A DNA stretch of 64,000 nucleotides, taken from NCBI RefSeq assembly GCF_014237875.1, contig NZ_JACJVJ010000003.1, positions 301,953 through 365,952 of the forward strand, in the 5' to 3' direction. Numbering within the stretch: the stretch's first letter is position 1; every line of letters begins with the position of its first letter. The translations under genes were made by a program, and so were the position numbers. This DNA comes from Parasphingopyxis marina (GTDB lineage: Bacteria > Pseudomonadota > Alphaproteobacteria > Sphingomonadales > Sphingomonadaceae). Shown piece after piece: positions 17,649 through 26,144 of the stretch. Under the pieces are notes generated by a model. It was not told the origin of the DNA and ran no database searches. It was given only the letters and a program-made list of their open reading frames with translations.

Positions 17649-18679
17649 GAACCGCTGCTCCGTTCAACTTCGACCCGGACGGACAGGCCGGGCACGAGGC
17701 GGCCGGGCAGGGGGTTGCCGGTAAAGCGGATCTTCACGGGCACGCGCTGAACCACGCGAACGAAATTTCCTGTCGCATTGTCCGAAGGAAGCAGGCTGAA
17801 GGCGGAACCGCTGCCGGGCGCCAAGCTGTCCACGACGCCCTCGATTATTTCGTCGGGATAGCCATCCACGGTGATACGGGCACGCTGGCCGGGCCGGACG
17901 TGCGCGAGCTGGGTTTCCTTGAAATTCGCGATCACCCAAAGATCGTGAACCGGGACGATGTCGATGACGGAAGCGCCCGGTGCGACGAGACGGCCGATGC
18001 GTACCTGACGATTGCCGACGATCCCATTGACCGGCGCGCGCACGATGGTGCTGTCGAGATCGATTTGCGCCAGTTCCAGCGCGGCCCGCGCCTGCGCGAT
18101 CGCGGCGACGGCGGCCCGGCGTTGCGCCGCGAGAACGGCGATCCGCTGCCGCTGCGCTTCGACAGTGGCCGAGGCGGCGGATACGCCAGCCTGGGCTTGG
18201 GAACGGGCGGCGCTGCTTTCATCGGCCTGTGCCTGACTTATCGCGTCGCTGCCGACCAGTTCCTGATGGCGGGACGAGGTTGTCGTGGCGAGATTGAATG
18301 CTGCGACGGAGGCGCGGCGTTGCGCGTCCGCCTGGCGGATGATCGAATGCTGCAGCTGGAGCTCGGCATCGACATTGGCGAGGCGCGCCTGGGCGGCCGC
18401 TACGTTCGCCGCGGCTTGCGCAACCCGCGCGCGAAAATCCCGGTCGTCGATGCGAAACAGGACATCGCCTTGCTGGACGGCCTGGTTGTCGGCAACCTCG
18501 ACGGCCGTGACGTAACCCGCGATCCTCGGCGCGAGCGCAGTTACGTCCCCCCGAATATAGGCGTTGTCGGTGGCGGTTCCGTCGCCGGAATTTGCCCAGG
18601 CCCAGCCAGCGAAAAGGATCGCCAACGCGCCGATGCACAGCAGGAGGCCGACAATCCTGTTCTTTGGAATTTGTGGCAC
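17645..18679 (-). CDS. HlyD/EmrA-family membrane fusion protein
   Basis: A 344-aa periplasmic adaptor. It has one N-terminal TM helix (IVGLLLCIGALAILFAGWAW), a lipoyl half-motif (DVTALAPRIAGYVTAVEV), an Ala/Gln-rich coiled coil, a second lipoyl half (DSTIVRAPVNGIVGNRQVR) and a beta-barrel. It starts with GTG and overlaps the pump gene by 4 nt. It links the DHA2 pump to the NodT channel. Confidence 0.92.
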   Translation of the reverse strand: MPQIPKNRIVGLLLCIGALAILFAGWAWANSGDGTATDNAYIRGDVTALAPRIAGYVTAVEVADNQAVQQGDVLFRIDDRDFRARVAQAAANVAAAQARLANVDAELQLQHSIIRQADAQRRASVAAFNLATTTSSRHQELVGSDAISQAQADESSAARSQAQAGVSAASATVEAQRQRIAVLAAQRRAAVAAIAQARAALELAQIDLDSTIVRAPVNGIVGNRQVRIGRLVAPGASVIDIVPVHDLWVIANFKETQLAHVRPGQRARITVDGYPDEIIEGVVDSLAPGSGSAFSLLPSDNATGNFVRVVQRVPVKIRFTGNPLPGRLVPGLSVRVEVERSSGS

Positions 18680-18736
18680 CGTTCGTTCCTTTGATCGGGT
18701 GTCAATGCACCCGGGTGATGGGAAGATCGCCCGACA

Positions 18737-19321
18737 CTATGTCAGCCCTTCTTCGGCGAGCGACCGGCGCACGATCTCGCTCGCGGCAATGCGCTCGAAA
18801 TAATCGACGAGATTCGCCGGAACCTGCACCCCGAAGGCCATCGCCCATCTCAGCATTGCGAACAGATAGGCATCGGCGACGGTAAACCGCCTGCCGAACA
18901 GATAATGGTCGTCTATCTGCTCCGCGAGAAATCGGAGCCGCCCGGCGATCGTTTCGCCGGCGGCGGCTTTCTCGGTTTCGCTTGCCTCGTGAAAATAGGG
19001 TTTGAAGGCGCCGTGCAATTCGGTCGAAAGATAGGTCAGGATCTCGATCAACCTGATGCGTGCGAGCGGGCCCTCGGGGGACAGCGCCGGTTCGCATTCC
19101 GCAATATAGGCGAGGACGGCCGTATTCTCGGTCACTGACTCCCCGTCGTCGAGCACAAGCATGGGCACATAACCCCTGGGATTGATCGCGGCATAGTCGT
19201 CGCCATTCTCGGTGACCTTCGTTGCGAGATCGACTTTCTCGAAATCGGCGAGAATTCCCGCTTCATGAAGAGAAATTCGGCCCGCCAGGCTGCAGGCGCC
19301 GGGCGCGTAGTAGAGTTTCAT
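18737..19321 (-). CDS. Glutathione S-transferase (beta-class-like)
   Basis: A 194-aa cytosolic GST. The opening MKLYYAPGACSLAGRISLHE matches bacterial beta-class enzymes with the Cys10/Ser11 region, and YVPMLVLDDGESVTE is the glutathione-binding Val-Pro and Glu-Ser segment. The C-terminal helical domain has FTVADAYLFAMLRWA. Its ATG overlaps the stop of the kinase-like gene upstream (ATGA). In this setting it probably conjugates or detoxifies electrophiles that the adjacent pump exports. Confidence 0.92.
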   Translation of the reverse strand: MKLYYAPGACSLAGRISLHEAGILADFEKVDLATKVTENGDDYAAINPRGYVPMLVLDDGESVTENTAVLAYIAECEPALSPEGPLARIRLIEILTYLSTELHGAFKPYFHEASETEKAAAGETIAGRLRFLAEQIDDHYLFGRRFTVADAYLFAMLRWAMAFGVQVPANLVDYFERIAASEIVRRSLAEEGLT

Positions 19322-20136
19322 CGGTCTGACTCCCGTAAGGTTATGAGGGATGCGATTGTCCGCTCGTTTCCGGCAACGTGGGGGCACGCTGGCAAGCGCA
19401 GGAACACGGCCGTTCCAACGCCCACCCTGCTTTCGATCGCGATCGTGCCGCCCGCTTCGCGGACAAATCTTTCGACCATCGGCAGGCCGACGCCGCCGAG
19501 CCCGTCGCTTTTGGTTGTGAAATAGGGCTCGAACGCGCGTTCGATCGTGTCCGGCGACATGCCGATGCCTTGATCCGCGACGCATATCTCGATGGTCGCC
19601 GCGGAATGATCGGCGGGGATCGCACGCCCCTGTATGGCGACAAGGCCTCGGCCCGCCATCGCGTCCCGCGCGTTGAATACGAGATTCAGCACGGCACTGC
19701 GCAATGCGAGCGGATCGCATCGGGCCTGAGGCAATCCCGGCTCCACGTCGATCTTGAGACCGAGCCCGTCCATGCCATCTATGAGCATCGCGACGTCGGC
19801 CAGACAGGCGGTGACGCATGCGCTGGGGGCGGCCGGCGCGCGGTCGCGGGCGAGCCCGATGGATTGCCTGATGAGCGCGCCGGCTTGCTCCAGCCCCAGT
19901 TTGGCCTGCTCCAGCATCGAGCCGTAATGGCTTGCGGGCAATTCCGGCGTCCGGGAAATCAGATTGATCGCGGATGTGGCGACTTGGATGAAATTGCCGA
20001 GATCGTGAACGACGCCGGCATTTGCCAAGACCCGTGATGCGCCGGGGGCATTTTCGATTTCACAATCGACGGCGGTGTGCCGGGAAACGGCACGGCGGTG
20101 CAGAGTGCGGTCTTCGGTCTCAGACAAAAAATCCAT
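19318..20136 (-). CDS. Sensor-less histidine kinase
   Basis: A 272-aa soluble histidine kinase with no recognisable sensory domain. The H-box is HDLGNFIQVATSAINL (His near residue 44), followed by NLVFNARDAM (N-box), DQGIGM (G1) and GLGGVGLPMVERFVREAGGT (G2). The short N-terminal ~40 residues show no PAS, GAF or TM signal. It overlaps the GST gene by 4 nt inside the detoxification operon. It may answer to a partner protein or feed one of the response regulators at 25.7-26.8 kb; no cognate receiver is adjacent. Confidence 0.85.
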   Translation of the reverse strand: MDFLSETEDRTLHRRAVSRHTAVDCEIENAPGASRVLANAGVVHDLGNFIQVATSAINLISRTPELPASHYGSMLEQAKLGLEQAGALIRQSIGLARDRAPAAPSACVTACLADVAMLIDGMDGLGLKIDVEPGLPQARCDPLALRSAVLNLVFNARDAMAGRGLVAIQGRAIPADHSAATIEICVADQGIGMSPDTIERAFEPYFTTKSDGLGGVGLPMVERFVREAGGTIAIESRVGVGTAVFLRLPACPHVAGNERTIASLITLRESDR

Positions 20137-20205
20137 TATCCGTCCTCCATCCTCCGGGTTGAGCTGCGCCGCTCAGGGGCGGCGCAGCTCGGGGGCGTTG
20201 TGGGT

Positions 20206-20670
20206 TCAGGCGGCAGCGGCCTTGCTTTCCTCGGCCGGATGAACGGCGCGGAGACCGATCTGAACGCGCGACCAGAGATTGATCGCGCCGATCAGCAGCG
20301 TGAGATACGCGATCTCGGTTTCGTCGAACGCGGCCTGCAGCATTTCATAATCGGCGTCGGGCGCTTGGGTTTCGGCAACGTTGGTGAGCGTTTCGGCCCA
20401 GTTCAGCGCAGCACGCTCGCGATCGGTGAACGCCGGCGAATGGCGCCAGCCGTCGAGCAGGTGGATCCGCATCTCGGATTCACCGTGTTTCACCGCATCC
20501 CGGGCATGCATATGGATGCAGAAGGCGCAGCCGTTCATCTGCGAAACGCGAAGCCGGACAAGTTCGAGCAGGCCGTGTTCGAGACCGCTTTTCTCGATGC
20601 TCGTTTCGACGGCGAGCATGGCTTGCGCGCCTTCCGCGGCGGTCTGGAAGATGTTCATACGGGGGGTCAT
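20206..20670 (-). CDS. AhpD-like carboxymuconolactone decarboxylase family protein
   Basis: A 154-aa alkylhydroperoxidase/CMD-family protein. The redox motif is NGCAFCIHMHARDA, a CxxC with trailing His as in AhpD-type proteins. AAGGAGAA precedes the ATG at 20670 at ideal spacing. It probably reduces peroxides or acts as a thiol redox protein in the stress operon. The specific substrate is unknown. Confidence 0.9.
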   Translation of the reverse strand: MTPRMNIFQTAAEGAQAMLAVETSIEKSGLEHGLLELVRLRVSQMNGCAFCIHMHARDAVKHGESEMRIHLLDGWRHSPAFTDRERAALNWAETLTNVAETQAPDADYEMLQAAFDETEIAYLTLLIGAINLWSRVQIGLRAVHPAEESKAAAA

Positions 20671-20714
20671 GGATATTCTCCTTCGAAATCGGGGTTGGTT
20701 TAAGCTGCGGAATT

Positions 20715-21131
20715 TCAAAGTTTGGCTTTCCGTCCCGCCACGCCGTCCCTGGCTGCCCACAGGACGAGGGCGGTGCCGAGTAGGGCCGGCAGCGTGACCG
20801 CTGGAAAGTCCCGGGCGATCGCCGAGGGCCCGCAAATGCCGACGGCGACTTCCCAGAAATGAAAGAGGGCGTGGCCCCACAGCCAGAGCGTCGGCGCGGC
20901 CCAGGCGACCACCCGAAACCGGGGCCGGGCGACGCCCATGAGAAAGGCGATCCCCAGAAACAGGAAGATCAGGCCTATGTCGCGAATGAAATGCTGGTTG
21001 AACGGGCCCGTCGTCGTGACGCCGGGTACCGAGAAATACCAGTTCGCGGGTGATGCGAGCATGAAAAGCCCGTTCATCACGGCACCGAGGCCAAGCACAA
21101 TGGCGGTTCCAAGAGCGGCATTCCGGATCAT
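20715..21131 (-). CDS. Small four-helix membrane protein of unknown function
   Basis: A 138-aa protein with about four TM helices and short loops (AALGTAIVLGLGAVMNGLFM, then GLIFLFLGIAFLMG). Residues PANWYFSVPGV and FNQHFIRDIGL are the most distinctive. No enzymatic motif is visible. Its place between the AhpD-like and NmrA-like genes suggests a role in the same stress response, but the function is not known. Confidence 0.75.
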   Translation of the reverse strand: MIRNAALGTAIVLGLGAVMNGLFMLASPANWYFSVPGVTTTGPFNQHFIRDIGLIFLFLGIAFLMGVARPRFRVVAWAAPTLWLWGHALFHFWEVAVGICGPSAIARDFPAVTLPALLGTALVLWAARDGVAGRKAKL

Positions 21132-21150
21132 CTCTCGCCTCCTTTCCGAT

Positions 21151-21915
21151 TCATAAGCGCTTCGGTGGAGGCGGCACGTGGGTCAGCCACCAGTCGAACC
21201 GGGTCGAACCTAGACGAGCGCCGGCACCGGGGACGAGCGTCTCTTCGCTAACCTGGATGCCGAAATAGGGAGCCTGCGGATCGGCGATCACGTCGCGGGA
21301 ATCCCCGTCAAATTCGAGCACCTCGCGAACGGGTTCGTCGAGCGTGAATATCTCGGGACCGGCGATTTCGATCGTGTCGTTCAACGGCGCGCCAAGCGCC
21401 ACTTCGACGACAGCGCTTGCGACGTCTTCGGCGGCCATCGGCTGGAATTTTACTGGCGGCAGATGCACGGTATCGCCCTTTGTCGAAGTTTGGGCGATCG
21501 CGCGCAGAAACTCGAAGAACTGGGTTGCGTGGAGCAGCGTGTAGGGAATGGGGGAGCTCTTGATCAGCTCCTCTTGGGCAAGCTTGGCGCGAAAATAGCC
21601 GCTGTCCTGCATGCGATCGGTGCCGACGACGGACAGCGCAATGTGGTGACCCACGCTGGCGGCCGTTTCTGCGGCGACGATGTTCTTCCCGGCGGTCTGG
21701 AAGAAATCCATTGCCGCCTGGTCTTCGAACGATGGCGAATTGGCCAGGTCGATGACGATTTCGGCACCGTCTAGCGCCTCTGCGAGACCTTCGCCGGTGA
21801 TCGTGTCGACGCCGGTATTCGGTGCCGCCGCGATCGTATCATGGCCTTTCTGTTTGAGCTTCTCGACGACCTTCGAGCCGATCAGGCCGGTGCCGCCAAT
21901 CACGACGATCTTCAT
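21151..21915 (-). CDS. NmrA-like NAD(P)-binding protein (copy B)
   Basis: A 254-aa atypical SDR of the NmrA/HSCARG type. It has the Rossmann motif MKIVVIGGTGLIGSKVVEKL and a substrate domain without a canonical YxxxK at the usual place, so it may sense NAD(P)H or act as a quinone or sugar-nucleotide-type reductase. Its start overlaps the stop of the upstream paralogue by 4 nt, so the two form a coupled tandem pair. Confidence 0.88.
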   Translation of the reverse strand: MKIVVIGGTGLIGSKVVEKLKQKGHDTIAAAPNTGVDTITGEGLAEALDGAEIVIDLANSPSFEDQAAMDFFQTAGKNIVAAETAASVGHHIALSVVGTDRMQDSGYFRAKLAQEELIKSSPIPYTLLHATQFFEFLRAIAQTSTKGDTVHLPPVKFQPMAAEDVASAVVEVALGAPLNDTIEIAGPEIFTLDEPVREVLEFDGDSRDVIADPQAPYFGIQVSEETLVPGAGARLGSTRFDWWLTHVPPPPKRL

Positions 21916-22712
21916 GATAGAGTCCTTTCATAGTGGATCTGGGGGGAGGCAGGATGCGGCCCCGCCGGGATGAATGATCTGCGAAGCCAATCCTCGAAGC
22001 TGGTCGAGGCGAAGCGCGGATGATCCCCGCCGGTCAGCGGTTCATCGCCGACCCGCGCGCCGAAATAGGGTGCGGTGTCGTCGACGATGATCCTGCGGCT
22101 ATCCTCGTTCGCGGTGAGGATCTGCTCCGCAAGCACCGGCAGCCGATAGGTGTCCGGACCGGCGATTTCGATAATCCCGTTCGTGGGGGCCCCCAGCGCA
22201 ACGCGCTTGAGTGCCTTTGCGACATCATTCGCCGTGATCGGCTGGATGCGAACCGGGGGCAGGCGAATGAGATCGCCGTCTCCGCCGGCATCGACGATGT
22301 TGTAGACATATTCGGAAAGGGGCGTCGAACGAACGATCGTGAAGGGAAGGCCCGAATCCCCGACCAGTTTTTCCTGCGCGCCTTTTGCGACGAAATATCC
22401 GCTGTTCACGCGGCCGACACCGACTGCCGACAGGGTGACGTGATGGGCGATGCCGAACTCGCGCTCGACCGGGAGAAGATTGGCACCCGACACTTCGAAG
22501 AAGCGCAGCATATTCGCCGCATTTGAATAGCCCGGATTGGAAACGTCGATAACGACTTCAGCGCCCGGGAGGACTTGTCCGAGACCTTCGCCGGTCAGCG
22601 TATCGACACCCGTTGCGCGCGAGGCGGCAATGCCCTCATGGCCCGCCTCGTTCAGCTGTTGCACGAGTTTCGATCCGACGAGACCCGTTCCTCCGATTAC
22701 GACGACCTTCAT
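21912..22712 (-). CDS. NmrA-like NAD(P)-binding protein (copy A)
   Basis: A 266-aa paralogue of the next gene downstream, aligned along its whole length (MKVVVIGGTGLVGSKLVQQL, GYFVAKGAQEKLV, AGPDTYRL). It is first of a run of up to nine co-oriented genes ending at the NodT gene, with gaps of 70 nt or less. A 17-bp imperfect palindrome lies in its upstream region. The function is inferred to be redox sensing or detoxification. Confidence 0.88.
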   Translation of the reverse strand: MKVVVIGGTGLVGSKLVQQLNEAGHEGIAASRATGVDTLTGEGLGQVLPGAEVVIDVSNPGYSNAANMLRFFEVSGANLLPVEREFGIAHHVTLSAVGVGRVNSGYFVAKGAQEKLVGDSGLPFTIVRSTPLSEYVYNIVDAGGDGDLIRLPPVRIQPITANDVAKALKRVALGAPTNGIIEIAGPDTYRLPVLAEQILTANEDSRRIIVDDTAPYFGARVGDEPLTGGDHPRFASTSFEDWLRRSFIPAGPHPASPQIHYERTLS

Positions 22713-23079
22713 CTCTTCACCTCATGGCTGGACAGAGCGCTTGCGGCACCGTGTCGGATGGGGAACGAGATGCAGGATCGCGCAATTCGGGCGGTGGCGG
22801 CATCGTGCGGACGGATACGCGATGCTAGCCAATCGGCGACGCACCCTATCCTTTGGGTAGGTCCGGCACCCGATAATCGCCGGTGCATCTGAAGGTTCCG
22901 TGGAGCGGACTAAGCTCGCTTTGAGTTATCCTAACCGTAGCGCCAGCATGGCCTCGCCCTGGCGACGGGATTCACTCTGCCTCCGCCCGGTCGATGGGCC
23001 GCCCCGAATTTTCATAGGTCGAGCGTGCTGAACGACGGCTCGTGCCGGGCCGTTGAGCATTCCTATAAGGAGACCCTCC
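22713..23079. promoter_or_regulatory. Divergent promoter region of the detoxification operon and hydrolase, with a palindrome
   Basis: About 367 nt separate the divergent starts at 22712 and 23080. No gene is visible. CCTATCC-TTT-GGGTAGG at 22845-22861 is an inverted repeat with one mismatch and a 3-nt spacer, a candidate operator for both directions. No confident -35/-10 pair was assigned. Confidence 0.4.
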
Positions 23080-23901
23080 ATGCCGACGATTCCCAGCAAG
23101 GACGGACATGCAATCTACTATAAGGACTGGGGCATGGGCCCGGTCGTGAGCTTTTCTCATGGTTGGCCGTTGAACGCTGACGCCTGGGACCCTCAGATGC
23201 TGTTCCTGGCGCAGAATGGCTTTCGCGTCATCGCTCACGATCGGCGCGGTCATGGCCGATCGGAGCAGGCGACTGCACGGAATACCATGGACGGCTATGC
23301 GGACGACCTCGCGGCCGTACTCGACAAACTCGACCTGCGCGATGTGACGCTGGTCGGCCATTCGACTGGCGGCGGCGAGGTCGCGCGCTATATCGGCAAT
23401 CACGGGACGAGCCGCGTTGCCAAGGCAGTGCTGGTTTCAGCCGTGCCGCCGATAATGGTGCAGACCGAGGCCAATCCCGAAGGCATTCCGATCGAGGTTT
23501 TCGACGGCCTGCGTCGCGACGTCGCCAACGACCGTTCGCAATTCTACAAGAATTTCGCCCAGATGTTTTATGGAGCGAACCGTCCCGAGGCCGAGGTCTC
23601 CCAGGGCCTGCTCGACCAGTTCTGGCTGTGGAGCATGCAGGTGGGCCTGAAGAACGCCTATGACTGTATCGAAGCCTTTTCCGAAACCGATTTCACGGCG
23701 GATCTGAAGAAAATCGACGTGCCGACGCTCATTGTTCACGGCGAGGATGACCAGATCGTGCCGATCAAGGATACGGCGTACAAATCGGCCAAGCTGATCA
23801 AGGATGCGCAGGAACTCTACTATCCCGGCGCGCCGCACGGCCTGACCGCGACGCATGCCGACCGCTTTAACGCCGACCTGCTTGCCTTTTTGCGCAGCTG
23901 A
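23080..23901 (+). CDS. Alpha/beta hydrolase (non-heme chloroperoxidase-like)
   Basis: A 273-aa hydrolase close to the cofactor-free haloperoxidase/esterase group. Visible elements are the oxyanion [11 protein letters not shown], the nucleophile elbow GHSTGG, the acid HGEDDQIVP and the histidine PGAPHGL. AAGGAGA lies 6 nt before the ATG at 23080. It is divergent from the detoxification operon and convergent with the histidine kinase gene. The natural substrate may be an ester; peroxidase activity is usually a side reaction. Confidence 0.92.
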   Translation: MPTIPSKDGHAIYYKDWGMGPVVSFSHGWPLNADAWDPQMLFLAQNGFRVIAHDRRGHGRSEQATARNTMDGYADDLAAVLDKLDLRDVTLVGHSTGGGEVARYIGNHGTSRVAKAVLVSAVPPIMVQTEANPEGIPIEVFDGLRRDVANDRSQFYKNFAQMFYGANRPEAEVSQGLLDQFWLWSMQVGLKNAYDCIEAFSETDFTADLKKIDVPTLIVHGEDDQIVPIKDTAYKSAKLIKDAQELYYPGAPHGLTATHADRFNADLLAFLRS

Positions 23902-23908
23902 ATCGGCG

Positions 23909-23945
23909 GCCGCCCGGCCACTCTCCCTGCAAATGGCCGGGCGGC
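23909..23945. terminator. Bidirectional hairpin between convergent hydrolase and kinase genes
   Basis: A perfect 12-bp GC-rich stem (23909-23920 with 23934-23945) and a 13-nt loop sits between two convergent stops at 23901 and 23947. There is no long T-run on either strand, so it may act with Rho or as a 3'-end stabiliser. Confidence 0.6.
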
Positions 23946-23946
23946 A

Positions 23947-25656
23947 TCAATCCACGGAAGCGGCGGGAAGCGAGAAACGGAACAACGCGCCGCCTTCCGG
24001 GTGGTTATCGGCCGCGATTGCGCCGCCATGCGCAGTGATGATCGACTGGCAAATGGCAAGGCCAATGCCCATGCCGTCGTCCTTCGTCGTGAAGAAACTG
24101 TCGAAGATATGGTCCAGATCGTTGCCGGAAATGCCGGGGCCGCCGTCGTGAATGGCGAAGGTCACCATGCCTTCGGTGTCTTTGGCGGTATGAAGATCGA
24201 TCGTACCGCGCGCCGCATCGCTATGGCCGAGCGCTTGCACGGCATTGAGAAGCAGGTTGACGATCACCTGCTGAAGCTGGACCCGGTCCCCGCATATGTC
24301 AGGCAGGGCCTCCCCGAGCCGGATCGACAATTCGATCGCCCGGGATTCGATTTCGTGGCGAACGAAGAGCAGGGCCTCGTCGACAATCTTGTTCAGATCC
24401 AGCCGTTCGCGTTCCGGCGCGTGCTGGACTGCCATCCCGCGGATGCGCTGCACGATTTCGCTCGCTTGCCGCGCGCTGCCTGCGATCCGCGACGTGAGCT
24501 GGCCGACCTTGGCGAAATTTGGATCGGGCCGCGATAGCCATCGCAGGCTCGTTTCCGCGTTGGTGACGATTGCGGAAAGCGGCTGGTTGACTTCATGGGC
24601 GATCGAGGTGGCGAGTTCGCCCAGCATCGAAATTCGCGCCGCCCTCGTATAGTCCGCCTGCAGTTCGCGTAGCTGCGCTTCGGTGCGCAGCCGATCGGTA
24701 ATGTCCTCGATGCTGATCAGCGTCACATCGAGACGTTCCGGGGGGCGGGGATAGGTCACCGAAATTTCGACGTCGAGCAAACGGCCGTCGAAGGTCTGCA
24801 ATTTCATGGTCTCGGCTAGGCTTCGCCTGCCTTCGAAACGGGCGGCCATCACGCGCCGTGCCGACTGGGGCGAGGCGGCGAAGACAAAGCTGACTGGTCC
24901 TATGAGGTCCGATGGATTCTCCACGCCGAACAGACGAGCGGCATGGTCGTTGGCTTCGGTCACCACGACCCCCGCATTTGCGGCATCGATCAGTTTCGGG
25001 TGCGCATCCATATAGGGCCCGAGTTCGGAGACACCTTCGCGTTTCAGCTTTTCATAGGTCGCGCCGATCTCTCTGGCATCCACTTGCAGAAGCGCGATCG
25101 GCAGGTGGCGGATGAGCTTTTGGTAGCGTTCCTCGCTTGCCCGCACGGCCCATAAGGAGCGGTCGTCGGTGACGGTGCCCCCAATCGATATGAAAACAAG
25201 GTCGGGCCGGTTCTTGTCGGCCGAGATGCTGAGCCGGGCATCGTCGAATGCGATCGATGTGATCTCGCGCGTCCGGGCTGCGCCCGGCGGGAAATCCGCC
25301 ACCGCGGAAACGATGAGTTCTGCGATGGCCGGCCAGCTTTCGGCCGGCCAATAGGCCGTGATCGATTTGCCAATCATCTGCCGGCGACCCCCATAGGGCC
25401 CGACCAGATGGACGGTGTTCAGATCGATATCGACAATGCGGACCGCGGCGAGAAGCTCTGCCGCCATGGTGTGCGGTTCGGCGCCGCGCGCTATTGCGGC
25501 GATTGCAGAGCGCGCGTCTGACACGTCCAGCGCCCACCAGGCGGTCGTATCTTCGTCCAGGCCTGCGTGACCCGGCTCATGGAAGCGCGGCACGAGCGAT
25601 TCCCTCGGCATGGCGCCGTTCGGTTTCGCGGCCTTGTCGAGGGTTGCCGCGGCCAT
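23947..25656 (-). CDS. PAS-domain histidine kinase
   Basis: A 569-aa soluble hybrid-type sensor kinase. The N-terminal ~170 residues look PAS-like (RIVDIDLNTVHLVGPYGG). A second PAS is at ~225-330 (VVVTEANDHAARLFGVENP, with ISIEDITDR at its end). The H-box is SIAHEVNQPLSAIVTNAE with His near 351, followed by a HATPase domain (NLLLNAVQAL, DGGPGI, GMGIGLAICQSIITAHGG). The kinase core resembles FixL/TodS-type kinases. Its stop faces the hydrolase, and the receiver gene ends 1 nt upstream of its start, so they form an operon. Confidence 0.92.
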   Translation of the reverse strand: MAAATLDKAAKPNGAMPRESLVPRFHEPGHAGLDEDTTAWWALDVSDARSAIAAIARGAEPHTMAAELLAAVRIVDIDLNTVHLVGPYGGRRQMIGKSITAYWPAESWPAIAELIVSAVADFPPGAARTREITSIAFDDARLSISADKNRPDLVFISIGGTVTDDRSLWAVRASEERYQKLIRHLPIALLQVDAREIGATYEKLKREGVSELGPYMDAHPKLIDAANAGVVVTEANDHAARLFGVENPSDLIGPVSFVFAASPQSARRVMAARFEGRRSLAETMKLQTFDGRLLDVEISVTYPRPPERLDVTLISIEDITDRLRTEAQLRELQADYTRAARISMLGELATSIAHEVNQPLSAIVTNAETSLRWLSRPDPNFAKVGQLTSRIAGSARQASEIVQRIRGMAVQHAPERERLDLNKIVDEALLFVRHEIESRAIELSIRLGEALPDICGDRVQLQQVIVNLLLNAVQALGHSDAARGTIDLHTAKDTEGMVTFAIHDGGPGISGNDLDHIFDSFFTTKDDGMGIGLAICQSIITAHGGAIAADNHPEGGALFRFSLPAASVD

Positions 25657-25657
25657 C

Positions 25658-26062
25658 TCAGATTCCCGGCGGTTTCAGGGTATCGGCCGCCGCGCCTCCC
25701 TCCAGCGCCGCATTAAGCGCGGTCAACAACGCCTCGTCGGCGACCGGCTTGGTGAACCAGGCAAAAGCCCCGTCTCGGAGCGCGCGAACGCGGGTCTCAT
25801 CCTCGACCGAAGAGGTGATGAAAATTACGGGAGTCGGGGAGCCCCGCATACGCAACCTGCGTTGCAGCTCCAGGCCATCGAGGCCGGGCATCCTGACGTC
25901 GGTAATGACGCAATCAAATCGATCGACGGCTCCGTCGGCGAGAAAATCGACGCCATTTTCGAAAGTGCGAGCTGAGAGACCTTCTACCTGCAGGAGGTCG
26001 AAAAGCGCCTCGCGTACAGGCCGATCGTCATCCACGATCGCGATAACCGGATTCTTGGACAA
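25658..26062 (-). CDS. Stand-alone receiver-domain response regulator
   Basis: A single CheY-like receiver domain of about 134 aa (VIAIVDDDRPVREALFDLL, phosphoacceptor in DCVITDVRMPGLDGLELQ, TSS and K of WFTKPV) with no output domain. The best start is TTG at 26062, with GAGG about 9 nt upstream and the receiver fold beginning right after; upstream TTG or GTG codons are possible. It may act as a phosphate relay or sink for the adjacent kinase. Confidence 0.85.
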   Translation of the reverse strand: MSKNPVIAIVDDDRPVREALFDLLQVEGLSARTFENGVDFLADGAVDRFDCVITDVRMPGLDGLELQRRLRMRGSPTPVIFITSSVEDETRVRALRDGAFAWFTKPVADEALLTALNAALEGGAAADTLKPPGI

Positions 26063-26130
26063 GCGAAAACACCTCACGAACACGGCCACAGCGGCCAATC
26101 CCCGATGTCGCTGGAATCGCGTGGGATTTA

Positions 26131-26144
26131 AACCATACCATGGT
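26131..26144. promoter_or_regulatory. StyR/TodT-like box upstream of the receiver gene
   Basis: AAACCAT followed directly by the 8-bp palindrome ACCATGGT (26137-26144) lies in the gap before the receiver gene, touching the stop of the FixJ-type gene. FixJ-family regulators of the StyR group are known to bind AAACCATGGTTT. This is a short match and needs experimental proof. Confidence 0.35.
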
